This document shows, one piece after another, positions 1-8,746 of a DNA stretch of 64,000 bases (positions are counted from its first letter, which is position 1; every line of letters begins with the position of its first letter). The DNA lies in NCBI RefSeq assembly GCF_022637395.1, contig NZ_CP093337.1, positions 248,001-312,000 of the forward strand. Direction: 5' to 3'. Position numbers and translations under genes: made by a program. The notes below the pieces were generated by a model. That model had not been told where the DNA came from and ran no database searches. It saw only the letters and a program-made list of their open reading frames with translations. The stretch comes from Shinella sp. H4-D48. GTDB lineage: Bacteria > Pseudomonadota > Alphaproteobacteria > Rhizobiales > Rhizobiaceae.

Positions 1-546
1 TCCACGCGCCAGGGCTTCAAGACCGGCGAGTCGATCGTCTATCCCGCTCACGGTGTCGGCCAGATCGTGGCCATCGAGGAGCAGGAAGTCGCCGGCATGA
101 AGCTCGAGCTTTTTGTCATCGATTTCGAAAAGGACAAGATGCGTCTCAAGGTGCCGGTTGCCAAGGCCGTATCCATCGGCATGCGCAAACTGTCGGAGAC
201 CGATTTCGTCGAACGCGCGCTGAAGGTTGTCCAGGGCAAGGCCCGCGTGAAGCGCACCATGTGGTCGCGCCGCGCGCAGGAATACGATGCCAAGATCAAT
301 TCCGGCGACCTGATCTCCATTGCCGAAGTGGTCCGTGACCTCTATCGCGCCGAGAACCAGCCGGAGCAGTCCTATTCCGAGCGCCAGCTTTACGAAGCCG
401 CTCTCGACCGCATGGCCCGCGAAATCGCCGCCGTCAACAAGATGTCGGAAACCGAAGCCGTTCGCCTCGTGGAGACGAACCTCGCCAAGGGTCCGAAGCG
501 CGGCAAGGCCATCGAGGAAGATGACAGCCAGGACGAGGCCGCCTGA
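1..546 (+). CDS. carD: CarD/CdnL-family RNA polymerase-binding transcription factor (5' end missing)
   Basis: The reading frame is open from the first base, so the start lies outside the window; 181 residues are visible. The first visible residues (TGESIVYPAHGVGQ) are the N-terminal Tudor-like RNA polymerase interaction domain of CarD/CdnL, and the rest (residues about 60-165) is the helical DNA-contacting domain. The tail is acidic. Family knowledge: CdnL binds the RNA polymerase beta subunit and stabilises open complexes at rRNA and other housekeeping promoters. Only a few residues should be missing, because rhizobial homologues are close to 190 residues. A strong terminator follows the stop codon, so it is probably monocistronic or the end of its transcript. 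Confidence 0.93.
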   Translation, partial: STRQGFKTGESIVYPAHGVGQIVAIEEQEVAGMKLELFVIDFEKDKMRLKVPVAKAVSIGMRKLSETDFVERALKVVQGKARVKRTMWSRRAQEYDAKINSGDLISIAEVVRDLYRAENQPEQSYSERQLYEAALDRMAREIAAVNKMSETEAVRLVETNLAKGPKRGKAIEEDDSQDEAA

Positions 547-572
547 TCTAGGGCGCTCCGTCACGATTTAAA

Positions 573-600
573 GCCCGGCTGGCGACAGCCGGGTTTTTTT
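573..600 (+). terminator. Rho-independent terminator of carD
   Basis: A 7-bp GC-rich stem (CCCGGCT at 574-580 with AGCCGGG at 587-593), a six-base loop and a run of seven T at 594-600. It starts 27 bases after the carD stop codon. Confidence 0.9.
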
Positions 601-777
601 ATGGAACTTTTTTGCAGCATGCCCGTTTGACTGGCCGAGGATGACCGAAGGGCGTTGTGCCGCGGCATTGTCCCGGCCGTGCCGGGCAATCCATTGGCCT
701 CTCCGGAATGTCTTCTCTATGGGCGAACGGGCGGCGCGTGCCTCCCCGGAGCCGTTTCGGTTCACGTGGAGAGACTG

Positions 778-1638
778 ATGGCTACGACGACTGCAGAGCG
801 CCGCATGATCAAGATTGCCATGTCCGCGCCCTACCTTGAGAGGGACGAGGAACAGGCTCTTGCCCAGGCCTGGAAGAACAATCAAGATCAGGAAGCCCGT
901 AACCGCATCGCCATGGCCCATATGCGCCTTGTCGTTTCGATGGCGGGCAAGTTCCGCAATTTCGGCCTTCCGCTCAGCGATCTCGTGCAGGAAGGCTATA
1001 TCGGTCTCCTGGAGGCCGCCGCCCGCTTCGAGCCGGAACGGCAGGTTCGCTTCTCCACCTATGCCAGCTGGTGGATCCGCGCCTCGGTTCAGGATTACGT
1101 GCTGCGCAACTGGTCCATCGTGCGCGGTGGCACCAGCTCGGCGCAGAAGGCGCTGTTCTTCAACCTGCGCCGCCTGCGCGCCCGGCTCGCCCGCGGCGAT
1201 ACCCGCCTGACCGCCGAGGCCATGCATCAGGAAATCGCCGCCGCCATCGGTGTCAGCACCGCCGACGTGCGCACCATGGATGCGCGCCTGTCCTCGTCGG
1301 ATATCTCGCTGCAGGCGCCGATCTCGCCCAATGAGGGCGAAGGCGCCAGCCGCATCGATCTTCTCGCCAGCGAGGCCCCCCTGCCGGATGAGCAGGCCGA
1401 AGGCTCCATCGATGGCGAACGCCGTCACCACTGGCTCCATTCCGCGCTTGGCGAACTCAACGAACGCGAGATGAAGATCATCCGCGCCCGCCGCCTCGCT
1501 GAAAACGGCGCGACGCTTGAGGAACTCGGCGTCCTGCTCGGCATCTCGAAGGAACGCGTCCGCCAGATCGAGAACCGGGCGCTCGAAAAGCTGAAGGCCG
1601 TGCTCGTCAGCAAGACTACGGATTTCGCCTACGCCTGA
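778..1638 (+). CDS. rpoH2: RNA polymerase sigma-32-type factor, RpoH2 group
   Basis: A 286-residue sigma-70-family protein. Region 2 carries DLVQEGYIGLLEAA and a region 2.3/2.4 segment with FSTYASWWIRASVQDY. It is followed by the RpoH-box sequence SSAQKALFFNLRRLR, which is typical of heat-shock sigma factors. Region 4 ends with the helix-turn-helix LGISKERVRQIENRALEKLK. The N-terminal MATTTAERRMIK resembles the rhizobial RpoH2 group rather than RpoH1. I chose the ATG at 778 because a GGAGA lies 6 bases upstream; an in-frame ATG at 655 would add residues without family likeness. RpoH2 is known in Sinorhizobium as a second heat/stress sigma factor partly under RpoE2 control; this role is inferred here. 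Confidence 0.92.
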   Translation: MATTTAERRMIKIAMSAPYLERDEEQALAQAWKNNQDQEARNRIAMAHMRLVVSMAGKFRNFGLPLSDLVQEGYIGLLEAAARFEPERQVRFSTYASWWIRASVQDYVLRNWSIVRGGTSSAQKALFFNLRRLRARLARGDTRLTAEAMHQEIAAAIGVSTADVRTMDARLSSSDISLQAPISPNEGEGASRIDLLASEAPLPDEQAEGSIDGERRHHWLHSALGELNEREMKIIRARRLAENGATLEELGVLLGISKERVRQIENRALEKLKAVLVSKTTDFAYA

Positions 1639-1711
1639 GCTGTAGTCGCGCCGGGTCTTCACGGGCCCTCGGGCCCGACCCAAGGGCCCACACGCCCCCC
1701 AATGCAAATGA

Positions 1712-1740
1712 CCCGGATGCAGGGACATCCGGGCCTTTCG
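1712..1740. terminator. Hairpin terminator between rpoH2 and the small secreted gene, probably bidirectional
   Basis: A perfect 8-bp stem CCCGGATG (1712-1719) / CATCCGGG (1726-1733) with a six-base loop, followed on the + strand by CCTTTCGG. The two genes converge here. The same stem sequence terminates the related small gene at 10695-10910, which suggests it belongs to the small gene on the minus strand. Confidence 0.65.
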
Positions 1741-1761
1741 GGAGGTCGTTGACGATATGGT

Positions 1762-1938
1762 TCAGTTGCAGACCTTGATCTTCCGGATCACGACATCGCC
1801 GTAATAGTCGTAGGACTTCACCTTCTTGATGAAGCACTGCGGTTCGTAGCCGTAGCTGTCGTCGCAGGCATACGAGGGCGCTGCGACGGAAACGGCGGCG
1901 ACGAGGGCAATAGTGGCGGAAACGATGGTCTTGCGCAT
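1762..1938 (-). CDS. Small secreted protein with three cysteines, unknown function
   Basis: A 58-residue protein. Residues 1-24 (MRKTIVSATIALVAAVSVAA, then PSYA) form a clear Sec signal peptide. The mature part is only about 34 residues, with Cys at 25, 35 and 57, several Tyr and Asp and a basic C-terminus. The start at 1938 is fixed by AGGAGAG 4-5 bases upstream; longer in-frame starts have no ribosome-binding site. I do not recognise a family. Its upstream region, ribosome-binding site, signal peptide and terminator closely match those of the small gene at 10695-10910, but the mature parts differ. A periplasmic or surface role is inferred from the signal peptide only. Confidence 0.72.
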   Translation of the reverse strand: MRKTIVSATIALVAAVSVAAPSYACDDSYGYEPQCFIKKVKSYDYYGDVVIRKIKVCN

Positions 1939-2026
1939 GGGGCTCTCCTGATGTCTGGCCTGACCTCGCTTGCGACGAGCTGTTCTCGTCCGGTGATGAG
2001 AAGATCGCACCGTGCGGCATTGTCCG

Positions 2027-2044
2027 CTGTTTCCTACGGAACAG
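2027..2044 (-). promoter_or_regulatory. Near-palindrome upstream of the small secreted gene, shared with its relative
   Basis: On the minus strand this reads CTGTTCCGTAGGAAACAG, with CTGTT and AACAG arms around an 8-base spacer. The same arms with the same spacer and a matching 3' flank (CGG) occur at 10595-10612. Both copies lie 83-89 bases before the start codon of a related small secreted gene. It could be an operator or part of the promoter; the factor is unknown. Confidence 0.45.
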
Positions 2045-2132
2045 GCCGATTTTCCGCCCACTCCCGCCCGTCAGGGCTTGTTGCCCCACCGGCCCCTTGC
2101 GCGCCGTCGCAGGCCGGATTATGCCTTGTTCT

Positions 2133-2231
2133 GCTCTAACGGGGTGCCCGCAGGTTTCGGTCTGCTGGCTGAGAGGCGGTACCGCCAACCCGAAGAACCT
2201 GATCCGGCTCGTACCGGCGGAGGGATTAGAC
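2133..2231 (+). ncRNA. TPP (THI-box) riboswitch
   Basis: The conserved thi-box elements are present in order: GGGGTGCCCG (2141-2150), GGCTGAGA (2167-2174), then GAACCTGATCCGG in the 2195-2206 area, and GGAGGGATTAGA closing the aptamer against TCTAAC at 2135-2140. It ends about 50 bases before the thiB start codon. Thiamine pyrophosphate binding normally lowers expression of the downstream genes. No strong terminator is visible between the aptamer and thiB, so control may be at translation of thiB (inference). Confidence 0.95.
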
Positions 2232-2280
2232 GGCTCAATCCAGCGCCCTATTCCCGTTTGTGACAAACAAGGAGGCGCGG

Positions 2281-3288
2281 ATGCGCACGCTATTTTCCAC
2301 TCTGGCTGCGGCGCTTGCCGTGTGCATTGCCGCTCCTGCCATCGCGCAGGAAAAGACGCTCACCGTCTACACCTATGAGAGCTTCATCGCCGAATGGGGC
2401 CCGGGCCCCAAGGTCAAGGAAGAGTTCGAGAAGACCTGCGGCTGCAACGTCGAATGGGTCGGCGTTGCAGACGGTGTGGAACTCCTGACCCGCCTCAAGC
2501 TGGAGGGCGAGGGCACCAAGGCCGACATCGTGCTCGGTCTCGACACCAATCTCATCGCCGAGGCGAAGGCCACGGGCCTGTTCGAGACGCACGGTCTCTC
2601 GCCCAAGGACCTGACGGTGCCCGGCGGCTTCTCCGACGATACGTTCCTGCCCTATGACTACGGCCATTTCGCCGTCGTCTATGACAGCGAGACCCTGAAG
2701 AACCCGCCGACCAGCCTCAAGGAACTGGTCGAGGGCGATCCCGCGGAGAAGATCGTCATCGAGGATCCGCGCACCTCCACGCCGGGCCTCGGCCTGCTGC
2801 TCTGGGTGAAGTCGGTCTATGGCGACAAGGCGCCCGAGGCCTGGGAAAAGCTCAAGCGCCGTGTGCTCACGGTCACGCCCGGCTGGTCGGAAGCCTATGG
2901 CCTGTTCACCAAGGGCGAGGCGCCGATGGTGCTGTCCTACACGACCTCGCCCGCCTATCACGTCATCGCGGAGAAGAGCGAGCGCTACAAGGCGGCCGCC
3001 TTCTCTGAGGGCCATTACATCCAGATCGAGGTTGCCGGTCTCACCCGCACCGCTGGTGACAAGGATCTCGCCCGCCAGTTCCTCACCTACATGACCGGCC
3101 CGGATTTCCAGTCGATCATCCCGGAAACCAACTGGATGATGCCGGCCGCCAAAACCCGCGATCCGCTGCCCGCCGCCTTCGATGCGCTGGTCAAGCCGGA
3201 AAAGACCTTCCTGATGTCACCGGAAGAGGTTGCGGCCAACCGCAAGGCCTGGATCGACGAGTGGCTCGCCGTGATGAGCGCCAAGTAA
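2281..3288 (+). CDS. thiB: Thiamine ABC transporter, periplasmic substrate-binding protein
   Basis: A 335-residue protein with a cleavable signal peptide ([20 protein letters not shown], cleavage after AIA-Q) and a periplasmic binding-protein fold starting [19 protein letters not shown], the typical N-terminus of mature ThiB. The start at 2281 follows GGAGG at 2271-2275; an ATG at 2260 lacks a proper site. It captures thiamine, and in characterised members also its phosphates, and delivers it to ThiPQ. It is the first gene of thiBPQ and lies directly behind a TPP riboswitch. Confidence 0.95.
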   Translation: MRTLFSTLAAALAVCIAAPAIAQEKTLTVYTYESFIAEWGPGPKVKEEFEKTCGCNVEWVGVADGVELLTRLKLEGEGTKADIVLGLDTNLIAEAKATGLFETHGLSPKDLTVPGGFSDDTFLPYDYGHFAVVYDSETLKNPPTSLKELVEGDPAEKIVIEDPRTSTPGLGLLLWVKSVYGDKAPEAWEKLKRRVLTVTPGWSEAYGLFTKGEAPMVLSYTTSPAYHVIAEKSERYKAAAFSEGHYIQIEVAGLTRTAGDKDLARQFLTYMTGPDFQSIIPETNWMMPAAKTRDPLPAAFDALVKPEKTFLMSPEEVAANRKAWIDEWLAVMSAK

Positions 3289-3302
3289 GCCGGATAAGCA
3301 TC

Positions 3303-4934
3303 GTGATCTTCGCCCGCGCCGAAAGACGCACGCTCGATATCGCCGGCGCGCTCGCGCTTGGCGGCGTGCTGGCGTTCGTCGGCGCGGCGACCGCCGTGCT
3401 GCTCGGTCATGCCGGCACAGGGTCCGGCGCGGACGCGCCGCTGTTCGATGCCTATATCCTGCGGGTGGCGCGCTTCACCTTTCTTCAGGCCACCCTTTCC
3501 ACGCTCCTGTCGGTGGCGCTGGCCATTCCCGTGGCGCGTGCCCTGGCGCGCCAGCGCGCCTTTTTCGGCCGTGTCTGGATTCTGCGGCTGTCAGCCGTGC
3601 CGCTCGGCCTGCCGGCGCTGGTTGCCGCTCTCGGGGTCATCGAGATCTGGGGCCGGCAGGGCGTCGTCAACGATCTCTTGCGGCTTGCGGGCCTGCAGAA
3701 CCCGGTCAGCGTCTACGGACTGACGGGCATCCTCATTGCCCATGTGTTCTTCAACCTGCCGCTTGCCGTGCGTTTCCTCGTTGCCGCGCTCGACCGCATC
3801 CCGCCGGAATACTGGCTGAGTTCGGCCAATCTCGGCATGGGCGGCGGGGCGGTGTTCCGGCTCATCGAATGGCCGGTCATCCGGCGCGTGCTGCCGGGCA
3901 TTGCCGGCCTCGTCTTCATGCTGTGCGCCACGAGCTTCACCCTTGTTCTCACGCTTGGCGGCGGGCCGGCGGCCACCACCATCGAGGTGGCGATCTACCA
4001 GGCGCTGCGCTTCGATTTCGATCCCGCCCGCGCCGTCCTGCTCGCCTTCCTGCAGATCGCGGTCACGGCGCTGCTGCTCTTCGTCCTCTCGCTGTTCGGC
4101 CGGCCGCAGGATGAGGGCGTGACGGCGGGCCGCGCCATCCGCCGCTTCGACGGCCGCCGGCGGCGCCTCACGGACGGGTTCGTCATCCTCGCCTTCACCC
4201 TCTTCACCGCCGCCCCGCTGCTGGCGACGCTCGTTTCGGGCCTCGCCGCCGATTTCGGCAGGCTGGCGCTCGATCCGATGCTGCACCGGGCACTCCTCAC
4301 CAGCCTCGCCATCTCGTTTGCTTCCGCCAGCCTCAGCCTCGCCATCGCGTTGCCCGTCGTGCTGGTGCCGCAGCTTGCCGAAAGCGGCGCGTCGCGGCCG
4401 GCGCGGCGGCTCATGGCGGTCGGGCTGCCGGCAGTCGGCTCGCTCATCCTGCTCGTGCCGCCGGTCGTCGTGGCGACGGGCTGGTTCCTGATGCTGCGGC
4501 TGTTCGGGGAGACCGGCCGCTTCGCCCCGGCCATCGTCACCGTCATCAATGCGCTGATGGCGCTGCCCTTCGTGGTGCGCGTGCTGGAGCCTGCCTACCG
4601 CACGCATCTTGCGCGCACCGCACGCCTGGCGCTCAGCCTCGGCATCACGGGTCGCCGGCGCCTCATGACGATCGACTGGCCGGCGCTGAAGAAACCGTTC
4701 CTCACCGCCTTCGCCTTCGCCATGGCGCTGTCGCTCGGCGATCTCGGCGCCGTCGCTATCTTCGGTGCGGAGGGTTTCGTCACGCTGCCCTGGCTGCTCT
4801 ACTCACGCATGGCAAGTTACCGCACGGCAGATGCGGCCGGCATCGCGCTCATCCTCGGCGTGCTTTGCCTGCTCCTGACGCTGCCCTCGACCGCGCCCGA
4901 GCGCGCAACCGAAAGGACCGGCCCGGATGCCTGA
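3303..4934 (+). CDS. thiP: Thiamine ABC transporter, fused two-domain permease
   Basis: A polytopic membrane protein of about 543 residues with two homologous permease halves, each with an EAA-type loop region (around YWLSSANLGMGGG in the first half and ALSLGITGRRR in the second). This matches ThiP, a single-chain permease with about 12 membrane segments. I chose the GTG at 3303, 15 bases after the thiB stop; an ATG at 3261 overlaps thiB and adds charged residues before the first hydrophobic segment. The end overlaps the thiQ start by 8 bases, so translation is probably coupled. Confidence 0.9.
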   Translation: MIFARAERRTLDIAGALALGGVLAFVGAATAVLLGHAGTGSGADAPLFDAYILRVARFTFLQATLSTLLSVALAIPVARALARQRAFFGRVWILRLSAVPLGLPALVAALGVIEIWGRQGVVNDLLRLAGLQNPVSVYGLTGILIAHVFFNLPLAVRFLVAALDRIPPEYWLSSANLGMGGGAVFRLIEWPVIRRVLPGIAGLVFMLCATSFTLVLTLGGGPAATTIEVAIYQALRFDFDPARAVLLAFLQIAVTALLLFVLSLFGRPQDEGVTAGRAIRRFDGRRRRLTDGFVILAFTLFTAAPLLATLVSGLAADFGRLALDPMLHRALLTSLAISFASASLSLAIALPVVLVPQLAESGASRPARRLMAVGLPAVGSLILLVPPVVVATGWFLMLRLFGETGRFAPAIVTVINALMALPFVVRVLEPAYRTHLARTARLALSLGITGRRRLMTIDWPALKKPFLTAFAFAMALSLGDLGAVAIFGAEGFVTLPWLLYSRMASYRTADAAGIALILGVLCLLLTLPSTAPERATERTGPDA

Positions 4935-5646
4935 GACTGCCATCGTCCTTTCCGATGTCACCGTGCGCTTTGCCGAAAAGACGCTCGCCTTCGACTGCGC
5001 CATAAAAGCCGGTTCCGCCATCGCCGTGGTCGGGCCGTCGGGGGCGGGCAAGTCGACCCTGTTTAACGTCATTGCCGGTTTCCAGACGCCTGCGAGCGGT
5101 ACGGTACGCCTGCTTGGCGAGGACATGGCGGGCCGCGATCCCGCCGAGCGGCCGGTTTCCATCGTCTTCCAGGACAACAACCTGTTTTCCCACCTCACCA
5201 TCGCCGACAATGTCGGCCTCGGTATTGATCCGGGGCTGCGTCTGGATGCGGCTGCGCGGCGCACTGTGTCCGAGGCGCTCGCCCGCGTCGGCCTCGGCGG
5301 TTACGAGAAGCGCCTGCCCGGCTCGCTGTCGGGCGGCGAGCGGCAGCGTGTGGCGCTTGCCCGCGCGCTGGTGCGCCGCCGGCCGATCCTGCTGCTCGAT
5401 GAACCCTTCGCCGCGCTCGATCCAGCCATGCGCGCGGATATGGCGGCGCTGCTTGCCGACCTCGTCGCCGAGACGAAGGCGACCATGCTGTTCATCACCC
5501 ACCAGCCCGAGGATATCGGCCGGCTGGCAGACCAGGTGATCTACGTGACGGATGGAAGGATCCGCTTCCACGAGCCGGCCAGCGATTTCCTGGCGCGGCG
5601 CGAACCCGCCGACATCGCGAAATTCCTCGGCCATTCCGTGCTTTAG
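4927..5646 (+). CDS. thiQ: Thiamine ABC transporter ATPase
   Basis: A 239-residue ABC ATPase. Walker A GPSGAGKST is at residues 36-44, the Q-loop lies in SIVFQDNNLFSH, the signature is LSGGERQR, Walker B is ILLLDEPFAALDP, and the switch histidine is in ITHQPED. It is the last gene of the riboswitch-controlled thiBPQ operon and supplies the energy for thiamine import. The ATG at 4927 overlaps the end of thiP. Confidence 0.94.
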   Translation: MPETAIVLSDVTVRFAEKTLAFDCAIKAGSAIAVVGPSGAGKSTLFNVIAGFQTPASGTVRLLGEDMAGRDPAERPVSIVFQDNNLFSHLTIADNVGLGIDPGLRLDAAARRTVSEALARVGLGGYEKRLPGSLSGGERQRVALARALVRRRPILLLDEPFAALDPAMRADMAALLADLVAETKATMLFITHQPEDIGRLADQVIYVTDGRIRFHEPASDFLARREPADIAKFLGHSVL

Positions 5647-5859
5647 CGAAAGCCGGGGTGCTTTTGCCGCGCCCGGCGCCACAATTTGGTCGCCCCCCTG
5701 TGTCACCGGAGCCACATGGGAACCGTTTGTTGAATGGGGAGTTGCCGACTGTATGGGGCGCGTCTATCTCCTGCATTCACAAACGCACAAGCCGCGCCGT
5801 GTCTGCATCCTTTGACTGCAGACGAGGGGCGGACCCATCAAGGGGCGTGGGCAAGAGAC

Positions 5860-7365
5860 ATGGCGAAGGCAAGGCAGGCAGCTGCAATCGTATCCGGACG
5901 CGGGGTGAAGAGACCTGTCGCGGCCCTTTTGCTTGCCGCCACGATGCTGACGTCCTGTCAGTCGCTGATCGAGCAGAGCTATGAGCCCACGATCGCGCCG
6001 TCCTCCAATCCGCAGATCGTCGACGAGGTACAGAAGAACGATCCGCGTGCCCAGATGGGCGCGCGCGAGCATCCGCGCATCGTCGCGAGCTATGGCGGCG
6101 AGTACAAGGACGCCAAGACGGAGCGGCTCGTCGCGCGCATCGCCGGCGCGCTGACTCAGGTCTCGGAAAACCCGAACCAGTCCTACCGCATCACCATCCT
6201 CAATTCGCCCGCGATCAATGCCTTCGCGCTGCCGGGCGGCTATCTCTACGTGACGCGTGGCCTCCTGGCGCTTGCCGACGATGCCTCCGAGGTCGCCGCC
6301 GTGCTGTCGCACGAAATGGCGCATGTCACCGCCAATCACGGCATCGAGCGGCAGAAGAAGGAAGAGGCCGAGGTCATCGCCAGCCGCGTGGTCGCCGAGG
6401 TTCTGTCGAGCAACATCGCCGGCAAGCAGGCGCTGGCGCGCGGCAAGCTGCGCCTTGCAGCCTTCTCGCGCAACCAGGAACTCCAGGCCGACGTCATCGG
6501 CGTGCGCATGCTGGGCGAGGCGGGCTACGATCCCTATGCCGCTGCCCGCTTCCTCGATTCCATGGCGGCCTATGCCCGCTTCACGGCGGTCGACCCCGAT
6601 GCCGACCAGAGCCTCGACTTCCTGTCGAGCCATCCCAACGCGCCGCAGCGCGTGGAGCTGGCGCGCATGCATGCCCGTGCCTTCGGTGCGGAAGGGCAGG
6701 TGGGTGATCGCGGTCGCGACTATTATCTCGCCGGCATCGACGGGCTGCTCTACGGCGATGCGCCGGAAGAGGGTTATGTGCGCGGGCAGACATTCCTGCA
6801 CGGCAAGCTCGGCATCCGCTTCGACGTGCCGGCCGGATTCCAGATCGACAACAAGGCCGATGCCGTGCTGGCGACCGGCCCCGGTGATGTCGCCATCCGT
6901 TTCGACGGCGTGGCCGACAGCCGCGGCCAGAACCTCGTCAACTACATTTCCAGCGGCTGGGTGACGGGCTTGAGGCCCGATACCATCCGTTCCGTCAGCC
7001 TCAACGGGCTGGAGGCCGCAACCGCGCGCGCTGCCGCCGACCGCTGGGAGTTCGACGTGACCGTCGTGCGCATCGACAAGAAGATCTACCGTTTCCTGAC
7101 GGCCGTGCCGACCGGTTCGCCGGCACTCGACCCGACGGCGAACATCCTGCGCAACTCGTTCCGCAAGCTCACGCCGGCGGAAGTCGAGAGCCTGAAGCCG
7201 CTGCGCGTGCGCGTCGTCACCGCCCGCCCGGGCGATACCGTCGCCACGCTGGCCGGCCGCATGCTCGGCACCGACCGCAAGCTCGACCTCTTCCGCCTGA
7301 TCAACGCCATGACCGTCAGCAGCGCGGTCCGCCCCGGCGAGAAGTACAAGATCATCGCCGAATAG
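5860..7365 (+). CDS. M48-family zinc metalloprotease, predicted lipoprotein with LysM-like C-terminus
   Basis: About 501 residues. The N-terminus has a signal sequence ending in a lipobox, LTSC, with Cys33, so the protein is probably lipid-anchored to the cell envelope. The zinc motif HEMAH is at residues 151-155 and the third ligand region is NQELQADVIGVRML. The last 55 residues (RPGDTVATLAGRM ... VRPGEKYKII) resemble a LysM module. The overall plan is like BepA/LoiP-type periplasmic proteases that act in outer-membrane protein quality control, but BepA has TPRs where this protein has another central region. An upstream ATG at 5734 is in frame but adds sequence with no signal character; a GTG at 5905 is an alternative start. 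Confidence 0.88.
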   Translation: MAKARQAAAIVSGRGVKRPVAALLLAATMLTSCQSLIEQSYEPTIAPSSNPQIVDEVQKNDPRAQMGAREHPRIVASYGGEYKDAKTERLVARIAGALTQVSENPNQSYRITILNSPAINAFALPGGYLYVTRGLLALADDASEVAAVLSHEMAHVTANHGIERQKKEEAEVIASRVVAEVLSSNIAGKQALARGKLRLAAFSRNQELQADVIGVRMLGEAGYDPYAAARFLDSMAAYARFTAVDPDADQSLDFLSSHPNAPQRVELARMHARAFGAEGQVGDRGRDYYLAGIDGLLYGDAPEEGYVRGQTFLHGKLGIRFDVPAGFQIDNKADAVLATGPGDVAIRFDGVADSRGQNLVNYISSGWVTGLRPDTIRSVSLNGLEAATARAAADRWEFDVTVVRIDKKIYRFLTAVPTGSPALDPTANILRNSFRKLTPAEVESLKPLRVRVVTARPGDTVATLAGRMLGTDRKLDLFRLINAMTVSSAVRPGEKYKIIAE

Positions 7366-8077
7366 CACGCACCCGCCCTTTGTGGTGGTGGGCGCCTGGG
7401 CGTGACCCGAGGACATACACCCAGCGCACGCCCTGATTTCGCAGCAAAATTCGGCGTCGTTTTCCCCGCCCGCATCATCCGTGCCTACAATCCCCCCATC
7501 CCGCCCTCGGATACACCGCAAGGCGTTGCGGCGAGGCGGGGTCGGCGCGGGGCGTGAGGGGATGACGCGAAACCTCATGCACCGGGCTCGCGGAAAGTGG
7601 TCTCCCTCCGGCGACACGGGGGAAATGGCGGGATGTCGGACCGATCCTGCCGTTTCAAGCCCCGAACGGCGCGTCGGGCGTGCCTGTGCGGCACACAAGG
7701 GGGCGGAACTGGCGGATGCGTCGGCATCGTCCGCCGGGATGGAAACAGGCCGGGAGGTGGCAACACTTTCCGCCGTATCGCCAAGGCGTGCGCTCCGGTT
7801 GTCAAACGGCCATGCCCTTCCCGGAAACCGGCGGTCAACATCCTCCTTTCCCGCCTTTGCAGAGAGACCGGAGTCGCGGGCAAAAACCGCTGAACGGGGC
7901 GCTGAAAGGTGCCATTTACATACCATTCAGATAAGGCAGCTTGCAGCGCCACGTCCGAATGCTTTTTGGAACCACGGGCGAAACCGCCACGTGGATCGTC
8001 GTGCTGGCGGCCCGGCCCACGCCCGCCAACGCCAAATTCTTTCCCTTTCCCCGCAACATGCGCTAAGGGCATCAGCC
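7366..8077. other. 712-nt intergenic stretch with no recognisable gene
   Basis: The frame of thiN stays open upstream through most of this stretch, but the extension is rich in Arg, Pro and Ser with no family likeness, and the minus-strand frames look the same. There is no tRNA-like fold, clear terminator with T-run or named riboswitch that I can recognise. The last 150 bases, which have somewhat more A and T (around 7915-8060), probably hold the thiN promoter. Confidence 0.5.
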
Positions 8078-8743
8078 ATGACCATGCCGGCTTCGACAGA
8101 TGAAACCTATGTCGTCCTCCTCGGGGGCGCGCTCGTCGCGACGAGGCGTCTGGCGGCCGATATTGCCGGCGCGCGCTTCATCGCGGCAGATGGCGGCATG
8201 CGCCATGCGCAAAGCCTCGGCGTGACGCCGGATCTGTGGGTCGGCGATTTCGATTCGACGCCGCCGGAGCTTCTGGCCGCATGGCCCGATGTCGAGCGCC
8301 AGCCCTATCCGGCCGCCAAGAACGAAACGGATGGCGAGCTTGCCGTGTCCGTTGCCACCGGGCGCGGCGCCCGCTCCATCCTCCTTGCCGGCGCGCTCGG
8401 CGGCGAGCGCAGCGACCATGCGCTGATGCATCTCATCCACGCCCTCTCGCTTGCGGAAGCCGGCGTCGCCATCAAGCTCACCTCCGGCGAGGAGGAGGCG
8501 TGGCCGCTCCTGCCGGGCCGCCGCGATATCGACCTGCCCGCCGGCAGCCTGTTTTCCGTGCTCGGCCTCACGCCGCTGTCGGGGCTTTATCTCGAAAACG
8601 TGCGCTACCCGCTCACCGATTTCGCGCTGCCCTTCGGCTCGTCGCGCACCATCTCCAATGTCGCGGAAGGTCCTATCCGCGTTTCGCTTGCCTCCGGCCG
8701 CGCGATCCTCATCGCCCGGCCCTATGATCTCTCAGGAGCCTGA
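8078..8743 (+). CDS. thiN: Thiamine pyrophosphokinase
   Basis: A 221-residue protein. The motifs GDFDST (within LWVGDFDSTPPELL) and KNETDGELAV are the Mg-ATP and thiamine-binding signatures of thiamine diphosphokinase. The C-terminal beta domain ends with SVLGLTPLSGLYLEN and SNVAEGPIRVSLASGRAI, also typical. It converts thiamine plus ATP to TPP, so it completes the salvage route begun by thiBPQ. I chose the ATG at 8078; one at 8084 is equally possible. The stop is 3 bases before the TTG start of the next gene, so the two may be co-transcribed. Confidence 0.9.
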   Translation: MTMPASTDETYVVLLGGALVATRRLAADIAGARFIAADGGMRHAQSLGVTPDLWVGDFDSTPPELLAAWPDVERQPYPAAKNETDGELAVSVATGRGARSILLAGALGGERSDHALMHLIHALSLAEAGVAIKLTSGEEEAWPLLPGRRDIDLPAGSLFSVLGLTPLSGLYLENVRYPLTDFALPFGSSRTISNVAEGPIRVSLASGRAILIARPYDLSGA

Positions 8744-8746
8744 TCC

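Noticed and set aside
5764-7926. Very long open frame on the minus strand across the M48 gene
   Set aside because: It is antisense to a clear protease gene. Its translation is rich in Arg, His, Gly and Asp without domains, as expected from an empty frame in high-GC DNA. Other long antisense frames (23161-25521, 41677-43311, 30727-32229) were rejected for the same reason.
7481-8077. N-terminal extension of thiN by about 200 codons
   Set aside because: The extension has no likeness to any kinase domain and is low in hydrophobic residues. The family start fits the ATG at 8078.
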